IMG/VR virus record: IMGVR_UViG_3300044801_000394
Location: 1-64,000 of that record
Origin: a virus
Direction: 5' to 3' (one strand)
Length of the DNA: 64,000 bases
Shown here: positions 44,440-52,638 of the stretch, in pieces
How positions within the stretch are numbered: the stretch's first letter is position 1
How the letters are laid out: every line of letters begins with the position of its first letter
Notes under the pieces: generated by a model
Seen by the model: only the letters and a program-made list of their open reading frames with translations
Database searches by the model: none
What the model was told of the DNA's origin: nothing
Made by a program: the position numbers and the translations under genes

Positions 44440-46020
44440 ATGCCTTATTACGACATATCTTTAGATACTTATGGAAGTGGAACTACGGGTGATCCCTACG
44501 GATGGCCAGCCGCTATGGATGATGGTAATCCTGACGTATGTTGGAATGGTTATGGAAACCAAACCTATTATGTCCGTGGTGAGAGACATCTTGCATCTGG
44601 TTCCATTGGAATAGGTAATAGCTATTGCGGGGCTGGTTATGTATTTAGACCGTGGAACCTTAGTTTGTACGGACCTTGGAGAATTGGAGTAGATTCTGGT
44701 TCTATACAATTATTTGGAGGAAATGAAACTGTCGGTGATATTTTAGATGGTGCTATTCTGAAAGCAGGTAGTGTAACTATTGATGGATCCTATTCTAATA
44801 TAAATATCTACCGAACAACCATAATAGCGGATAATATAAATTTATGGAATAATTATGGTTATGAAGGCTACGATTACACTCACTACTATGGCTGTTCTTT
44901 TATAGCCTCTAACAGTATTAACTTTAACACCTTATGGAAACCCTACGGTACACAATTTATAGATTGTATCTTTAAATTTTCCTCCGCTTTATTTGATCCA
45001 TATGATACTCAAGGTAGTATTCTATCTTTTATTAATTGTGCAATGCCTTCTCCAGTTACTTTTGATAAAGGTCAAAGTATTATTCCTAGTAGTTATTCAA
45101 ATGTTAATGATATTTTTATAGTTGGAGGTATTGTTAGTAAATTCTATACTTCAGATGGTTCTGATACTCAGGATAGTGGATTAACAACAATTAAGGGTAG
45201 TTCTTTATTACCTGGAGACGTTTTTGCTTCAAGTTTTAATTTTGCAGGTGCTAATTTATCTCCTTCTGGATATTCTTTAGCTGATTTTTTAACTCATTAT
45301 AATCTTCATAATGGAGATGCTTTCACAATTGATGGAACAGATACAACAGGCGGAGATTTTCTTACTGCAAAAGGTTCCGCTCTGGCACAGGGAGATATAT
45401 TTTATACCTATGGAGGTTCTGTTACTTATACAACTGACTTCTATGTTGGTTATGTAGGTAATTTACTTTATAATGCTGGTTGCCAAACTGATTGGATTCC
45501 AACAACATGGCCTGAATGGAATGATAACATAAAAGCACATTGGTCGCATGATATTTTAGCAGTTGGAATTTCAACACCACCAGAACCAGGTGCTGGGTAT
45601 CCTACTTATTCTGGATATGCAACCGGAATGTTTGGTGAAGCAAGAACAGGTATTGGATTTTTATATTTCAAAAATGTCATATATTATATCAACGCAAATC
45701 CAACAAGTACACCCGACGGTCTAACGCCAGATACAGGTTATCCTAGTTTTAATGATTTAATATCCAATATAACTCTTGAGGATTATTTTATCATTATAGT
45801 TGTTGACAATGGAATAATAAATGAACCTTTAACATCTGTATCTTTTCCTTACGCTATTTTGATAATACAATCATGGACATCAAATTTAAATAAACCTACG
45901 GTGCAGTTAGGTGATGGTCTTACTTTTAATAAACCACCATTTGAGTTAAGTGATATTAATTTTATCCGTAGGGGGGGAAGACTTGGAATAATAATAGTAA
46001 GGGATAGTCCGCCAGAATAG
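44440..46020 (+). CDS. beta-helix fibre or tailspike-like protein
   Basis: 526 residues, Gly/Tyr/Asn/Ser/Thr-rich and beta-dominated. The N-terminal 240 residues show irregular rungs (ILDGAILKAGSVTIDGSYSN, INIYRTTIIADNINLW), typical of right-handed parallel beta-helices. A Thr/Gly-rich middle follows (about 240-400), and the end returns to rungs (YAILIIQSWTSN, INFIRRGGRLGIIIVRDSPP). No pectate lyase or hydrolase motif is certain. The last rungs read on naturally into the two following small genes. A surface-binding spike encoded beside the enzymes that may glycosylate it is a reasonable inference. Confidence 0.58.
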   Translation: MPYYDISLDTYGSGTTGDPYGWPAAMDDGNPDVCWNGYGNQTYYVRGERHLASGSIGIGNSYCGAGYVFRPWNLSLYGPWRIGVDSGSIQLFGGNETVGDILDGAILKAGSVTIDGSYSNINIYRTTIIADNINLWNNYGYEGYDYTHYYGCSFIASNSINFNTLWKPYGTQFIDCIFKFSSALFDPYDTQGSILSFINCAMPSPVTFDKGQSIIPSSYSNVNDIFIVGGIVSKFYTSDGSDTQDSGLTTIKGSSLLPGDVFASSFNFAGANLSPSGYSLADFLTHYNLHNGDAFTIDGTDTTGGDFLTAKGSALAQGDIFYTYGGSVTYTTDFYVGYVGNLLYNAGCQTDWIPTTWPEWNDNIKAHWSHDILAVGISTPPEPGAGYPTYSGYATGMFGEARTGIGFLYFKNVIYYINANPTSTPDGLTPDTGYPSFNDLISNITLEDYFIIIVVDNGIINEPLTSVSFPYAILIIQSWTSNLNKPTVQLGDGLTFNKPPFELSDINFIRRGGRLGIIIVRDSPPE

Positions 46021-46028
46021 GAGATAAA

Positions 46029-46316
46029 ATGACTAATATTAAAAGATGTATTTTTAACGATATATACATACAAACCGAAAATCCTTCGGATTTTTATGTA
46101 ATAAATAGCATTTTTGATGCACATGCAGATACATTACCTTATTTTATATTGTTTAATGGAGAGTCAAAGGGAATTTTTGCTTGCAATAATGATTTCTACA
46201 ATCTACCTACTGTTGCAGCTATAAAAGTTGTTGGAACTGTTAGAACAGCTAGAATTCTTAATAACAATTTTGAATTAGTTGGATTTGCAGTTGATGCAAA
46301 TGAGGTTACAACATGA
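46029..46316 (+). CDS. beta-helix fragment protein
   Basis: 95 residues made of beta-helix rungs (IKRCIFNDIYIQTENPSDFY, KGIFACNNDFYNLPTVAAIK, TARILNNNFELVGFAVDAN). A good AGGAG site lies upstream and the gene starts 8 bases after the previous stop. The content looks like the middle of a helix whose beginning is the previous gene and whose end is the next one. It may be a separately translated subunit or a fragment of a broken gene. Confidence 0.55.
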   Translation: MTNIKRCIFNDIYIQTENPSDFYVINSIFDAHADTLPYFILFNGESKGIFACNNDFYNLPTVAAIKVVGTVRTARILNNNFELVGFAVDANEVTT

Positions 46317-46657
46317 AACCATTTTCTTATGGCCCAAGCACAGACTTTTTAATAGACAATAATATAACATATGAAGCATCTGATGATCCTTTCCGTTGCA
46401 GCGATCAAGTTCATGTAGGAGTTTTTAATCAAATAAATATTGATCCGTTATTAGTGGATCCAGCAAGCGGTGACTTTAAATTGCAAACAGGAAGTCCAGC
46501 TATTGGTGCGGGTGTTGACAATATTCACGAACCATCTGTTCCAACAGACGATATTATTGGAAATCCAAGAACACCAAATACTGATAGTGGAGCATATCAA
46601 TATATTCCAAGTGGGGCTGCTCCTCATGAAGATATAAATATTGTGATGATCTATTAA
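46313..46657 (+). CDS. C-terminal part of a parallel beta-helix protein
   Basis: 114 residues. The centre has the closing signature of bacterial right-handed beta-helix proteins: INIDPLLVDPASGDFKLQ, then TGSPAIGAGVDN, IIGNPRTPNTDSGAYQY. In known proteins this sits at the end of a much longer chain, so here it is probably split from the two preceding genes. The start ATG overlaps the previous TGA (ATGA), giving translational coupling. It ends with TAA and a 38-base gap before the baseplate gene. Confidence 0.65.
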   Translation: MKPFSYGPSTDFLIDNNITYEASDDPFRCSDQVHVGVFNQINIDPLLVDPASGDFKLQTGSPAIGAGVDNIHEPSVPTDDIIGNPRTPNTDSGAYQYIPSGAAPHEDINIVMIY

Positions 46658-46695
46658 CAGAACATGATATATAATTTTAGTTAGGAACAAATAAA

Positions 46696-49600
46696 ATGGC
46701 TGATCTCTCTACCTCTTCTTATAATCAACAGGAGAGGGTCGGAAGAAAAAGATTCGAATCAGGAATCGAGTTTGAAAAGATTGTCCTCAATCTTGCTCGA
46801 ACGATTCAGGATCGTTTACTCCAAAATTTACCTAGCAACTATCCTCAGGATCCAAATACAAATCTGGCTGAGATTTTCAGGGCTATCTCCGAAGAGTTCG
46901 CACGGCTTCAATCTTCTATTTCCGATGTAAACGAGGATCAGTATCATGTTAGTATTAAAGCAGAGTATCTCTATCAAATCTTGGGGGATACTTTGTTTCT
47001 GGACAACAAAGCTATAAACTATAACATCTCCGATGCTGCTTATAGAGATTTCTTGATAAATGTGAGAAATGCCTACTACGGTGGAAGCCGAAAAGACAAC
47101 ATTGAACAGTCTGTTTCGGATATTTTAGGAATACCTGTAACCATAAAAGAGCTCTATTTAGACCTCAGAGAAGAAAACACTTCCGTTACAATTAAAGATA
47201 CTCATAAGATGTTTTGTGACATCCTTATGGACTATGTATCCTCTACCTCTGTAGGTCTGTTGCTGGAAAATCTCAAATTCTTTTTGGATCTTATCAAACC
47301 TGCCCACACCCTATATGACACTCGTTTGATCTGGACAGATACCATACAGACACAAAATAATGCCTGTACACCAGTTTATGCTGAGACAGGAGCTCTATCC
47401 GAGATAATCTATGGCGTAGATAAAATCGACATGGTTACGTCAGTAGACGATAGACTATATAGGATCACCGGAGCATATATAGATCCTAAAGAAAGTTGGA
47501 CAACTGGTATTGTATCTTCCATAGACGAAACAAAAGGAATACTCTATTTAGAAGATAAAACTATCCTAGTTTGTACAGATACCTCTAAACTCTATGAAAG
47601 AGCGTACGAAGACGCTGGCGTTACTGGTTTCTATACCGCTTCAGATTCAACTATCTTGTTGGGATCTCTAAACCCTGGAGACGATATCTTCTATTATGCC
47701 ACTCAAGATGGCCCAAATTCTTCATCGGTTATAACAAGTGATTGGCTCTACACCGGGATAGTAGGGTTAACTGCTGGGATCGATACCAGCAATGAAACAA
47801 TAACTCTGACCTCAGGGCAAATCCTTGTCTACAACAAGGATGTTTTAGTATACACAAGGGATAAAAACGGAGAGTATAGAATCTTTGTATCAGGCCTTAC
47901 TGGAGGACAAGAGATAGCTTTTAGAGGAACAGAGTATTCACAGCTTCTTCAATTCTACAACGTGCCAGAAGCGGTGAAAGAAAACCCTTATAAACAGTTC
48001 GATCCTGAAGTCATGGAAACTCCGTACTTCCAGGGTAACGTTAAAAAAGTCCTAGAAACACGAGAAGAAGGTCTTACTGGCTTATCCGTAGGACCTCACG
48101 TTATAGTTGAAGATGGAATAGTTAAAGTAGTTGATGTAGAGAGTAAATTCTATAAGAGAGAAAACTCAGTAGCATGTAAACCATTCAAGGTACACAGATA
48201 CAATCTTTTTATAGATGAAGTATTTAAGGATCAGTTTTCAATAGAAGAACCTGATCCAGAGATAACAGAGGATGAAGCTTTACTGGTTTTTGGAAACATG
48301 CCAGGAGAGTCTGGATTAGGCCTGACTGGTTTGAATTATAACATAACAATAAACGAAACTAGTCAACTAGAGGAGACTTCCGAAGAGCCTACAGTCCAAA
48401 GTATAGGTGTAACCGGCCATACAGAAATGTGCGACAGGAAAGCCGAGTGCCAATTAGTCCCTTACTATGAGGATACGCGAAAGTACTATGATTTTCCAGA
48501 CATACAGCTTACCTCTGGTTTCATAACTACAGTTATTCTACCGGTCCCTTATGGTGTAACAGGACTGGAACTTCCAGCTTATTTCACGATATCTAATGAT
48601 CCTAATAGCTATGTAATGCCATGTCTTCCTATTTTAAACAGTGATGGAGAACCAGCAGAACCAGAAGATTTAATAGTCTATATAAATGGATTACAGGTTT
48701 TAGACGCCGTAAACAGTGTAAAGCCTTGGACTGGCGAAGTAGATCTTAATTTTTTACCTCCAGCTAATTCTAAAGTCAGGGTAGACTATTACTATTCAAA
48801 CAGATATCCTGCCCCACAAACATACATAGAGCATGTAGGTCAGACTTTATCATCTCAACGTCTACAGTGGCCGTATCCGATAGTCGAGACGGGACTATAT
48901 GGAAACTCTCAGGATTTCCAAGTAGACAAATATCCAATTTTGAATCAACGAGGTCAATTAGCGAATCCTTGTGATATAATGACCTCTATAGGAAGTCTCG
49001 ATGTTACTGGGAACATTATTGGTGTCACAGGCTGTGGGATAACAGGTTTGGATAAAAGTGTCCTTATATCAGACTCTTCAGTTACGGGAATACACGCAGG
49101 GGATACCTTAGTAATAGATGCTGAAAGCTATTTCAATACTACTCTCATATATACCACAACAGGAATAATAGGCTATAACTATATAGTACTAAATAAAAAT
49201 TTTGGAGTACCAATAGATCCTGCAGGATTCCCGTACGAATCAGTTAGCTTTACTGGTGCCCCTACAGGAACAGTAGAGTGTGTAAGACCTATCCTAGGAC
49301 ATATCCACCTAACAGGAGCTCCAGCCTTAGGATCTTTTGTTAAGTTCGACTATTACTACAACGTTTATAACAGGACTTATACCTTTGTCCCTGATGTTGG
49401 AGTCACTGGTCCCTACATGAATCAGGGCTATGCCTCTGATACGTTTTATGGAAACTACAATGGATTTACCCTAGTACCAGATGAAGGTTTTACTGGATAT
49501 CAGAATCCTATTTTTGATTACAACCAAGTAGAAAAAATAGGGTACCGTTACAGGGTTTTCAACCTTTCAAACAGTTCCGTTTTGAATTCAAAAGATACCT

Positions 49601-50994
49601 TGGTATTAGACGGATATTATAGGAATAGTGGAGAAGCTTCCTGGGCTAATAATCACAACAAGCTTAATCAGTACAATCTTCTGTTCAGCCCAGAGTACCT
49701 AACTGATCAGGATCAAAATGTTATTCTAAATGATAAATATTTAGAAAAGAATTTGGATCCCGTCACTAAACTCTATCCTGGTTCGGTACCTTTCGTAGCA
49801 ACATTCACCGATGATGGTCGTTTTCGTAATAATACCTACCCAGAGAGTACAAGTACTTATATAGAACCTACAGTTACAACACATGATATCTCTGCAGGAT
49901 TTACGATTGTTGGTGCGGACGATTCTGGGCTAATAGATTATAAACCTATATGTGAGTACGAGAAGAACAGGAAGATAAAGCTTTACTCGGCTCTTAAAAT
50001 AGTAGAGCAAGATTTTGAAGGATTCGATGGTCCTCTTTCTACAATATCTGAGGGACAGAGGACGATTCCTTTCTCAGTAACGTATATAGATCAATACTAC
50101 CCAAGCAGAGAATTGAGACTTAATGACTATTTGGATTATATAAATCGTGTCCCTGAAGAAGGAGCTACCGGTGTTTTGAGGATCATGAGAAACTCAAAGG
50201 TAGCTAAAAGGGTAAAGGGGATATGGAGAAATTTAAAAATAGGGGACATGTTCAATGTTAATACTTCCCCTTATACTCATTATTATACCGTTATAGAAAG
50301 AATCGATAGTGATACTGTTTTATTTAGTACCAATTTTAAGGAAGCTTCTGGAGAGTATATCTATAATTTGTATCGGGATACTGTTTACCAGACTGATGTG
50401 TCTTTAGATGAGGTCACCAGAGAACTAGTTCTCAATGGAATAAGCGATCCTTCCTATGGTTTGACAGGTTTTCCAGGAAATGGAGACACAGGGATAAATT
50501 TTGGTATCCATTTTCCTGACCCAAGTCTTTCTGCACATCCAAGAAGTCCGTACAACCCCAACATCACCGGCTTGCCTACTGGTGATAGATTCCTTCTTCT
50601 CGTGACAGGTCCCCCTGCCTCAAGTCTAACAGGTCCAAGATATGTACCCCTAACTAGGGAAATCATAGATGCTGATGGAAACACTGTGTATTACACCGGC
50701 ATGCTATCGGGATATACAGGTCCAAGTGGAGCACTAAATTTAGGGTTGACAGGACCGACAAGAGACAATAATCCTAGAACGTTAGAAGGTGATGACAAGT
50801 ATTTCATACCCTCTGGAGACTCTGGGATATTCTGGGCATACAGCGAATCTGAGTATCGTGTAAATTGGCGGAACTGGGATCAGGCTATCATGATAATACA
50901 TGGGTCAAGCGGAATGGCAGGGTTGACAGGTCCAGATAAGCTATGGGTACAAGGGATAACAGGATCACCAGAATGGGGAATCAAAATAATCTAA
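46696..50994 (+). CDS. large baseplate/tail protein with GxTG turns
   Basis: 1432 residues. The first 220 are helical and look like the N-terminus of wedge or tail-protein-I-type subunits (TIQDRLLQNLPSNYPQDPNT, LAEIFRAISEEFARLQSSIS, DFLINVRNAYYGGSRKDNIE). The rest is a long beta-rich chain with repeated short units and more than twenty scattered GxTG or TGP turns (GVTGFYT, GCGITGL, GYTGPSG, GLTGPT). Several units resemble those in the first 750 residues of the giant protein (for example VRVDYYYSNRYP). Probably a peripheral baseplate arm or a fibre connector. Start chosen at ATG 46696 with TTAGGAAC upstream. Confidence 0.62.
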   Translation: MADLSTSSYNQQERVGRKRFESGIEFEKIVLNLARTIQDRLLQNLPSNYPQDPNTNLAEIFRAISEEFARLQSSISDVNEDQYHVSIKAEYLYQILGDTLFLDNKAINYNISDAAYRDFLINVRNAYYGGSRKDNIEQSVSDILGIPVTIKELYLDLREENTSVTIKDTHKMFCDILMDYVSSTSVGLLLENLKFFLDLIKPAHTLYDTRLIWTDTIQTQNNACTPVYAETGALSEIIYGVDKIDMVTSVDDRLYRITGAYIDPKESWTTGIVSSIDETKGILYLEDKTILVCTDTSKLYERAYEDAGVTGFYTASDSTILLGSLNPGDDIFYYATQDGPNSSSVITSDWLYTGIVGLTAGIDTSNETITLTSGQILVYNKDVLVYTRDKNGEYRIFVSGLTGGQEIAFRGTEYSQLLQFYNVPEAVKENPYKQFDPEVMETPYFQGNVKKVLETREEGLTGLSVGPHVIVEDGIVKVVDVESKFYKRENSVACKPFKVHRYNLFIDEVFKDQFSIEEPDPEITEDEALLVFGNMPGESGLGLTGLNYNITINETSQLEETSEEPTVQSIGVTGHTEMCDRKAECQLVPYYEDTRKYYDFPDIQLTSGFITTVILPVPYGVTGLELPAYFTISNDPNSYVMPCLPILNSDGEPAEPEDLIVYINGLQVLDAVNSVKPWTGEVDLNFLPPANSKVRVDYYYSNRYPAPQTYIEHVGQTLSSQRLQWPYPIVETGLYGNSQDFQVDKYPILNQRGQLANPCDIMTSIGSLDVTGNIIGVTGCGITGLDKSVLISDSSVTGIHAGDTLVIDAESYFNTTLIYTTTGIIGYNYIVLNKNFGVPIDPAGFPYESVSFTGAPTGTVECVRPILGHIHLTGAPALGSFVKFDYYYNVYNRTYTFVPDVGVTGPYMNQGYASDTFYGNYNGFTLVPDEGFTGYQNPIFDYNQVEKIGYRYRVFNLSNSSVLNSKDTLVLDGYYRNSGEASWANNHNKLNQYNLLFSPEYLTDQDQNVILNDKYLEKNLDPVTKLYPGSVPFVATFTDDGRFRNNTYPESTSTYIEPTVTTHDISAGFTIVGADDSGLIDYKPICEYEKNRKIKLYSALKIVEQDFEGFDGPLSTISEGQRTIPFSVTYIDQYYPSRELRLNDYLDYINRVPEEGATGVLRIMRNSKVAKRVKGIWRNLKIGDMFNVNTSPYTHYYTVIERIDSDTVLFSTNFKEASGEYIYNLYRDTVYQTDVSLDEVTRELVLNGISDPSYGLTGFPGNGDTGINFGIHFPDPSLSAHPRSPYNPNITGLPTGDRFLLLVTGPPASSLTGPRYVPLTREIIDADGNTVYYTGMLSGYTGPSGALNLGLTGPTRDNNPRTLEGDDKYFIPSGDSGIFWAYSESEYRVNWRNWDQAIMIIHGSSGMAGLTGPDKLWVQGITGSPEWGIKII

Positions 50995-51025
50995 ATAGCT
51001 CTAATACTCTCTTAATTTATTTACA

Positions 51026-51048
51026 TATATAGGGGCACTATCAAGTGC
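51026..51048 (+). promoter_or_regulatory. TATATAGGGG motif followed by a hairpin before a Shine-Dalgarno site
   Basis: In the 69-base gap before the gene at 51064, TATATAGGGG (51026-51035) runs into the inverted repeat GCACT (51035-51039), loop ATCA, AGTGC (51044-51048). The ribosome site AAGGAG (51051-51056) follows two bases after the stem. The TATA-plus-G-run resembles the motifs at 247 and 38286, and here it is not itself the ribosome site. A promoter plus 5'-end hairpin, or an mRNA processing or stability element, is possible. Confidence 0.35.
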
Positions 51049-51063
51049 TTAAGGAGCCAAACT

Positions 51064-51639
51064 ATGTTTAAAGAGTTTTTGGAAAAAGGCCTGAAGCAAC
51101 TTCTTCGGGTGGTTACTGGAATAAAATATGAGGAAGAGACTAAGAAAATGAAGGGTGAGCTTTTCTTGTTCCTTAGGGAAAAAGGGAAGCTGATCAAGGT
51201 CATACACCAGTCTAATATCATAGTCAATACTGCGTCTGTTCTTATAGCCCGTCTACTCAAGGACAGTCACGAACCTACTGCAGGTATATCCTATTTGGCT
51301 GTAGGAAGCGGTGACGATGCCTGGGACCCTTATGATCCTCCTGCTCCTACGACCTCACAAACTATGTTAGAAAGTGAATTCTTCAGAAAGAACATATCAA
51401 TTGCCACGTTTATAGATCCTCAGACAGCAGAGCCCACTGAAAACGATACAAACATCGTAGACTATGCCACTACTTTCTCGGAAGCAGAGGCTGTTGGACC
51501 AATCATGGAGCTAGCTTTATTTGGTGGGGATGCTGATTCGACATATGGGACTGGTACAATGGTAAACTGGAGAACATTCCCGGTGATAAACAAGACAAAT
51601 GCGATGACTTTGACTATTATTTTCAGGATTACGGCTTAA
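51064..51639 (+). CDS. conserved phage tail protein
   Basis: 191 residues of a type found next to baseplate and fibre genes in many myophages: SNIIVNTASVLIARLLKD, then ISYLAVGSGDDAWDPYDPPA, SQTMLESEFFRKNISIATFI, and closing TMVNWRTFPVINKTNAMTLT. It is beta-rich after a basic helical start (FKEFLEKGLKQLLRVV). It is thought to be a small structural part of tail or fibre; its exact role is unknown to me. An AAGGAG site directly after a hairpin precedes it. Confidence 0.65.
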   Translation: MFKEFLEKGLKQLLRVVTGIKYEEETKKMKGELFLFLREKGKLIKVIHQSNIIVNTASVLIARLLKDSHEPTAGISYLAVGSGDDAWDPYDPPAPTTSQTMLESEFFRKNISIATFIDPQTAEPTENDTNIVDYATTFSEAEAVGPIMELALFGGDADSTYGTGTMVNWRTFPVINKTNAMTLTIIFRITA

Positions 51640-51648
51640 GGATAATCA

Positions 51649-52626
51649 ATGCGTCAGCTTATCAAGAGATGTTCCAACATAGGCTCGAATGTTATCGGTT
51701 TTATTCGAGTTGGAAGCAATTCCTTGTCACTTATCAGTAAAAATGATGTCGTTAAAGGCGTCCTTAATGGGTGTGAGATCTTTAAAACAAGTAATCTGAA
51801 AGAAGTGAAGAATAATGTTGCATGTGTCATGAGTGATTTGATTCTTGGCATGAATGAGAAGGATAAATCCGACTCACTTACAATATATAGGGATCACTGG
51901 TCTAGTGAAGAGTACCCAGTTCAAGAAATAGCCGACCAAATCATCGATAGCTTGAAAAATAACGTAAAGTTGGCCGTAAAAGTTAGAGCAAAAGAGGCAA
52001 AAGTAGCTTTTGAGCCCGAACTACACATAAAAGGCAAAATAAATGCTGGGATACTTAGCACAAACATGAAAGTCTTGAATCGTAAACTAGCGAGTACGGT
52101 ATGTGTCCTTCAAAGCGCTTTAAAAAACACTAATATCATAGTAAATCACAGATTTAAAGCCAAAAACTCAGCTTGGGGATTGAAATCAATACAGAAATTT
52201 GTAGATGATGTAAAGGAAACGATAGATGGTAGTGACGCAGAGATAGACAAAACGGATTTTTACAAGGAAATGTTAGATAGGACCATTGGGAAGCTGGCTT
52301 TGAAGCTAGGATCTGAAGTTTGCCTTAACAGTCCTGAAGAAAAAAAGATAATGAGTCAAGTTCTCATACCGGACATTTTAGATAACTATGAAAAAACCAA
52401 GGATCTGACATCAAAAGTCGTCCTAGATATAGTTCCACTTGTTTATATAGGTGATGTATTCAAAAAAAATACAAACTATCCAGTAAACTGGTTCATTTCT
52501 GACGATATTATCATGAATTTAAACGAAGATTACAAGTTTCTTATTGGTTTTATGCAGGAGATACCAAGAATAGAGGCAAACGCTATAGTACCTTTGGATA
52601 TTTTTAAAGATCAACTAATAAAATAA
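51649..52626 (+). CDS. unknown protein between two tail genes
   Basis: 325 residues, without a recognised family. The composition is Lys/Asp/Ile/Val-rich, more like a cytoplasmic protein than a fibre; predicted mixed alpha/beta. Features: a basic N-terminus (MRQLIKRCSNIGSNVIGFIR), an LKNNVKLAVKVRAKEAKVAF segment near 105, a helical part near 195-250, and an acidic patch (DGSDAEIDKTDF). It starts 9 bases after the previous stop and ends 12 bases before the next start. It could be an assembly factor. Confidence 0.5.
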   Translation: MRQLIKRCSNIGSNVIGFIRVGSNSLSLISKNDVVKGVLNGCEIFKTSNLKEVKNNVACVMSDLILGMNEKDKSDSLTIYRDHWSSEEYPVQEIADQIIDSLKNNVKLAVKVRAKEAKVAFEPELHIKGKINAGILSTNMKVLNRKLASTVCVLQSALKNTNIIVNHRFKAKNSAWGLKSIQKFVDDVKETIDGSDAEIDKTDFYKEMLDRTIGKLALKLGSEVCLNSPEEKKIMSQVLIPDILDNYEKTKDLTSKVVLDIVPLVYIGDVFKKNTNYPVNWFISDDIIMNLNEDYKFLIGFMQEIPRIEANAIVPLDIFKDQLIK

Positions 52627-52638
52627 TTGGGATATAAA

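Noticed and set aside
35354-46657. Diversity-generating retroelement acting on the fibre region
   Set aside because: No reverse transcriptase gene and no template/variable repeat pair with A-biased differences could be seen in the window.
42155-46695. Attachment-site or transposon-end repeats around the glycosyltransferase cassette
   Set aside because: AGTAGGTACT on the left and AGTTAGGAAC on the right are only loosely similar; no inverted repeats, target duplication or transposase are seen.
52627-52638. TTG start four codons earlier for the large tail gene
   Set aside because: The ATG at 52639 is better placed relative to the purine-rich GGGAT upstream.
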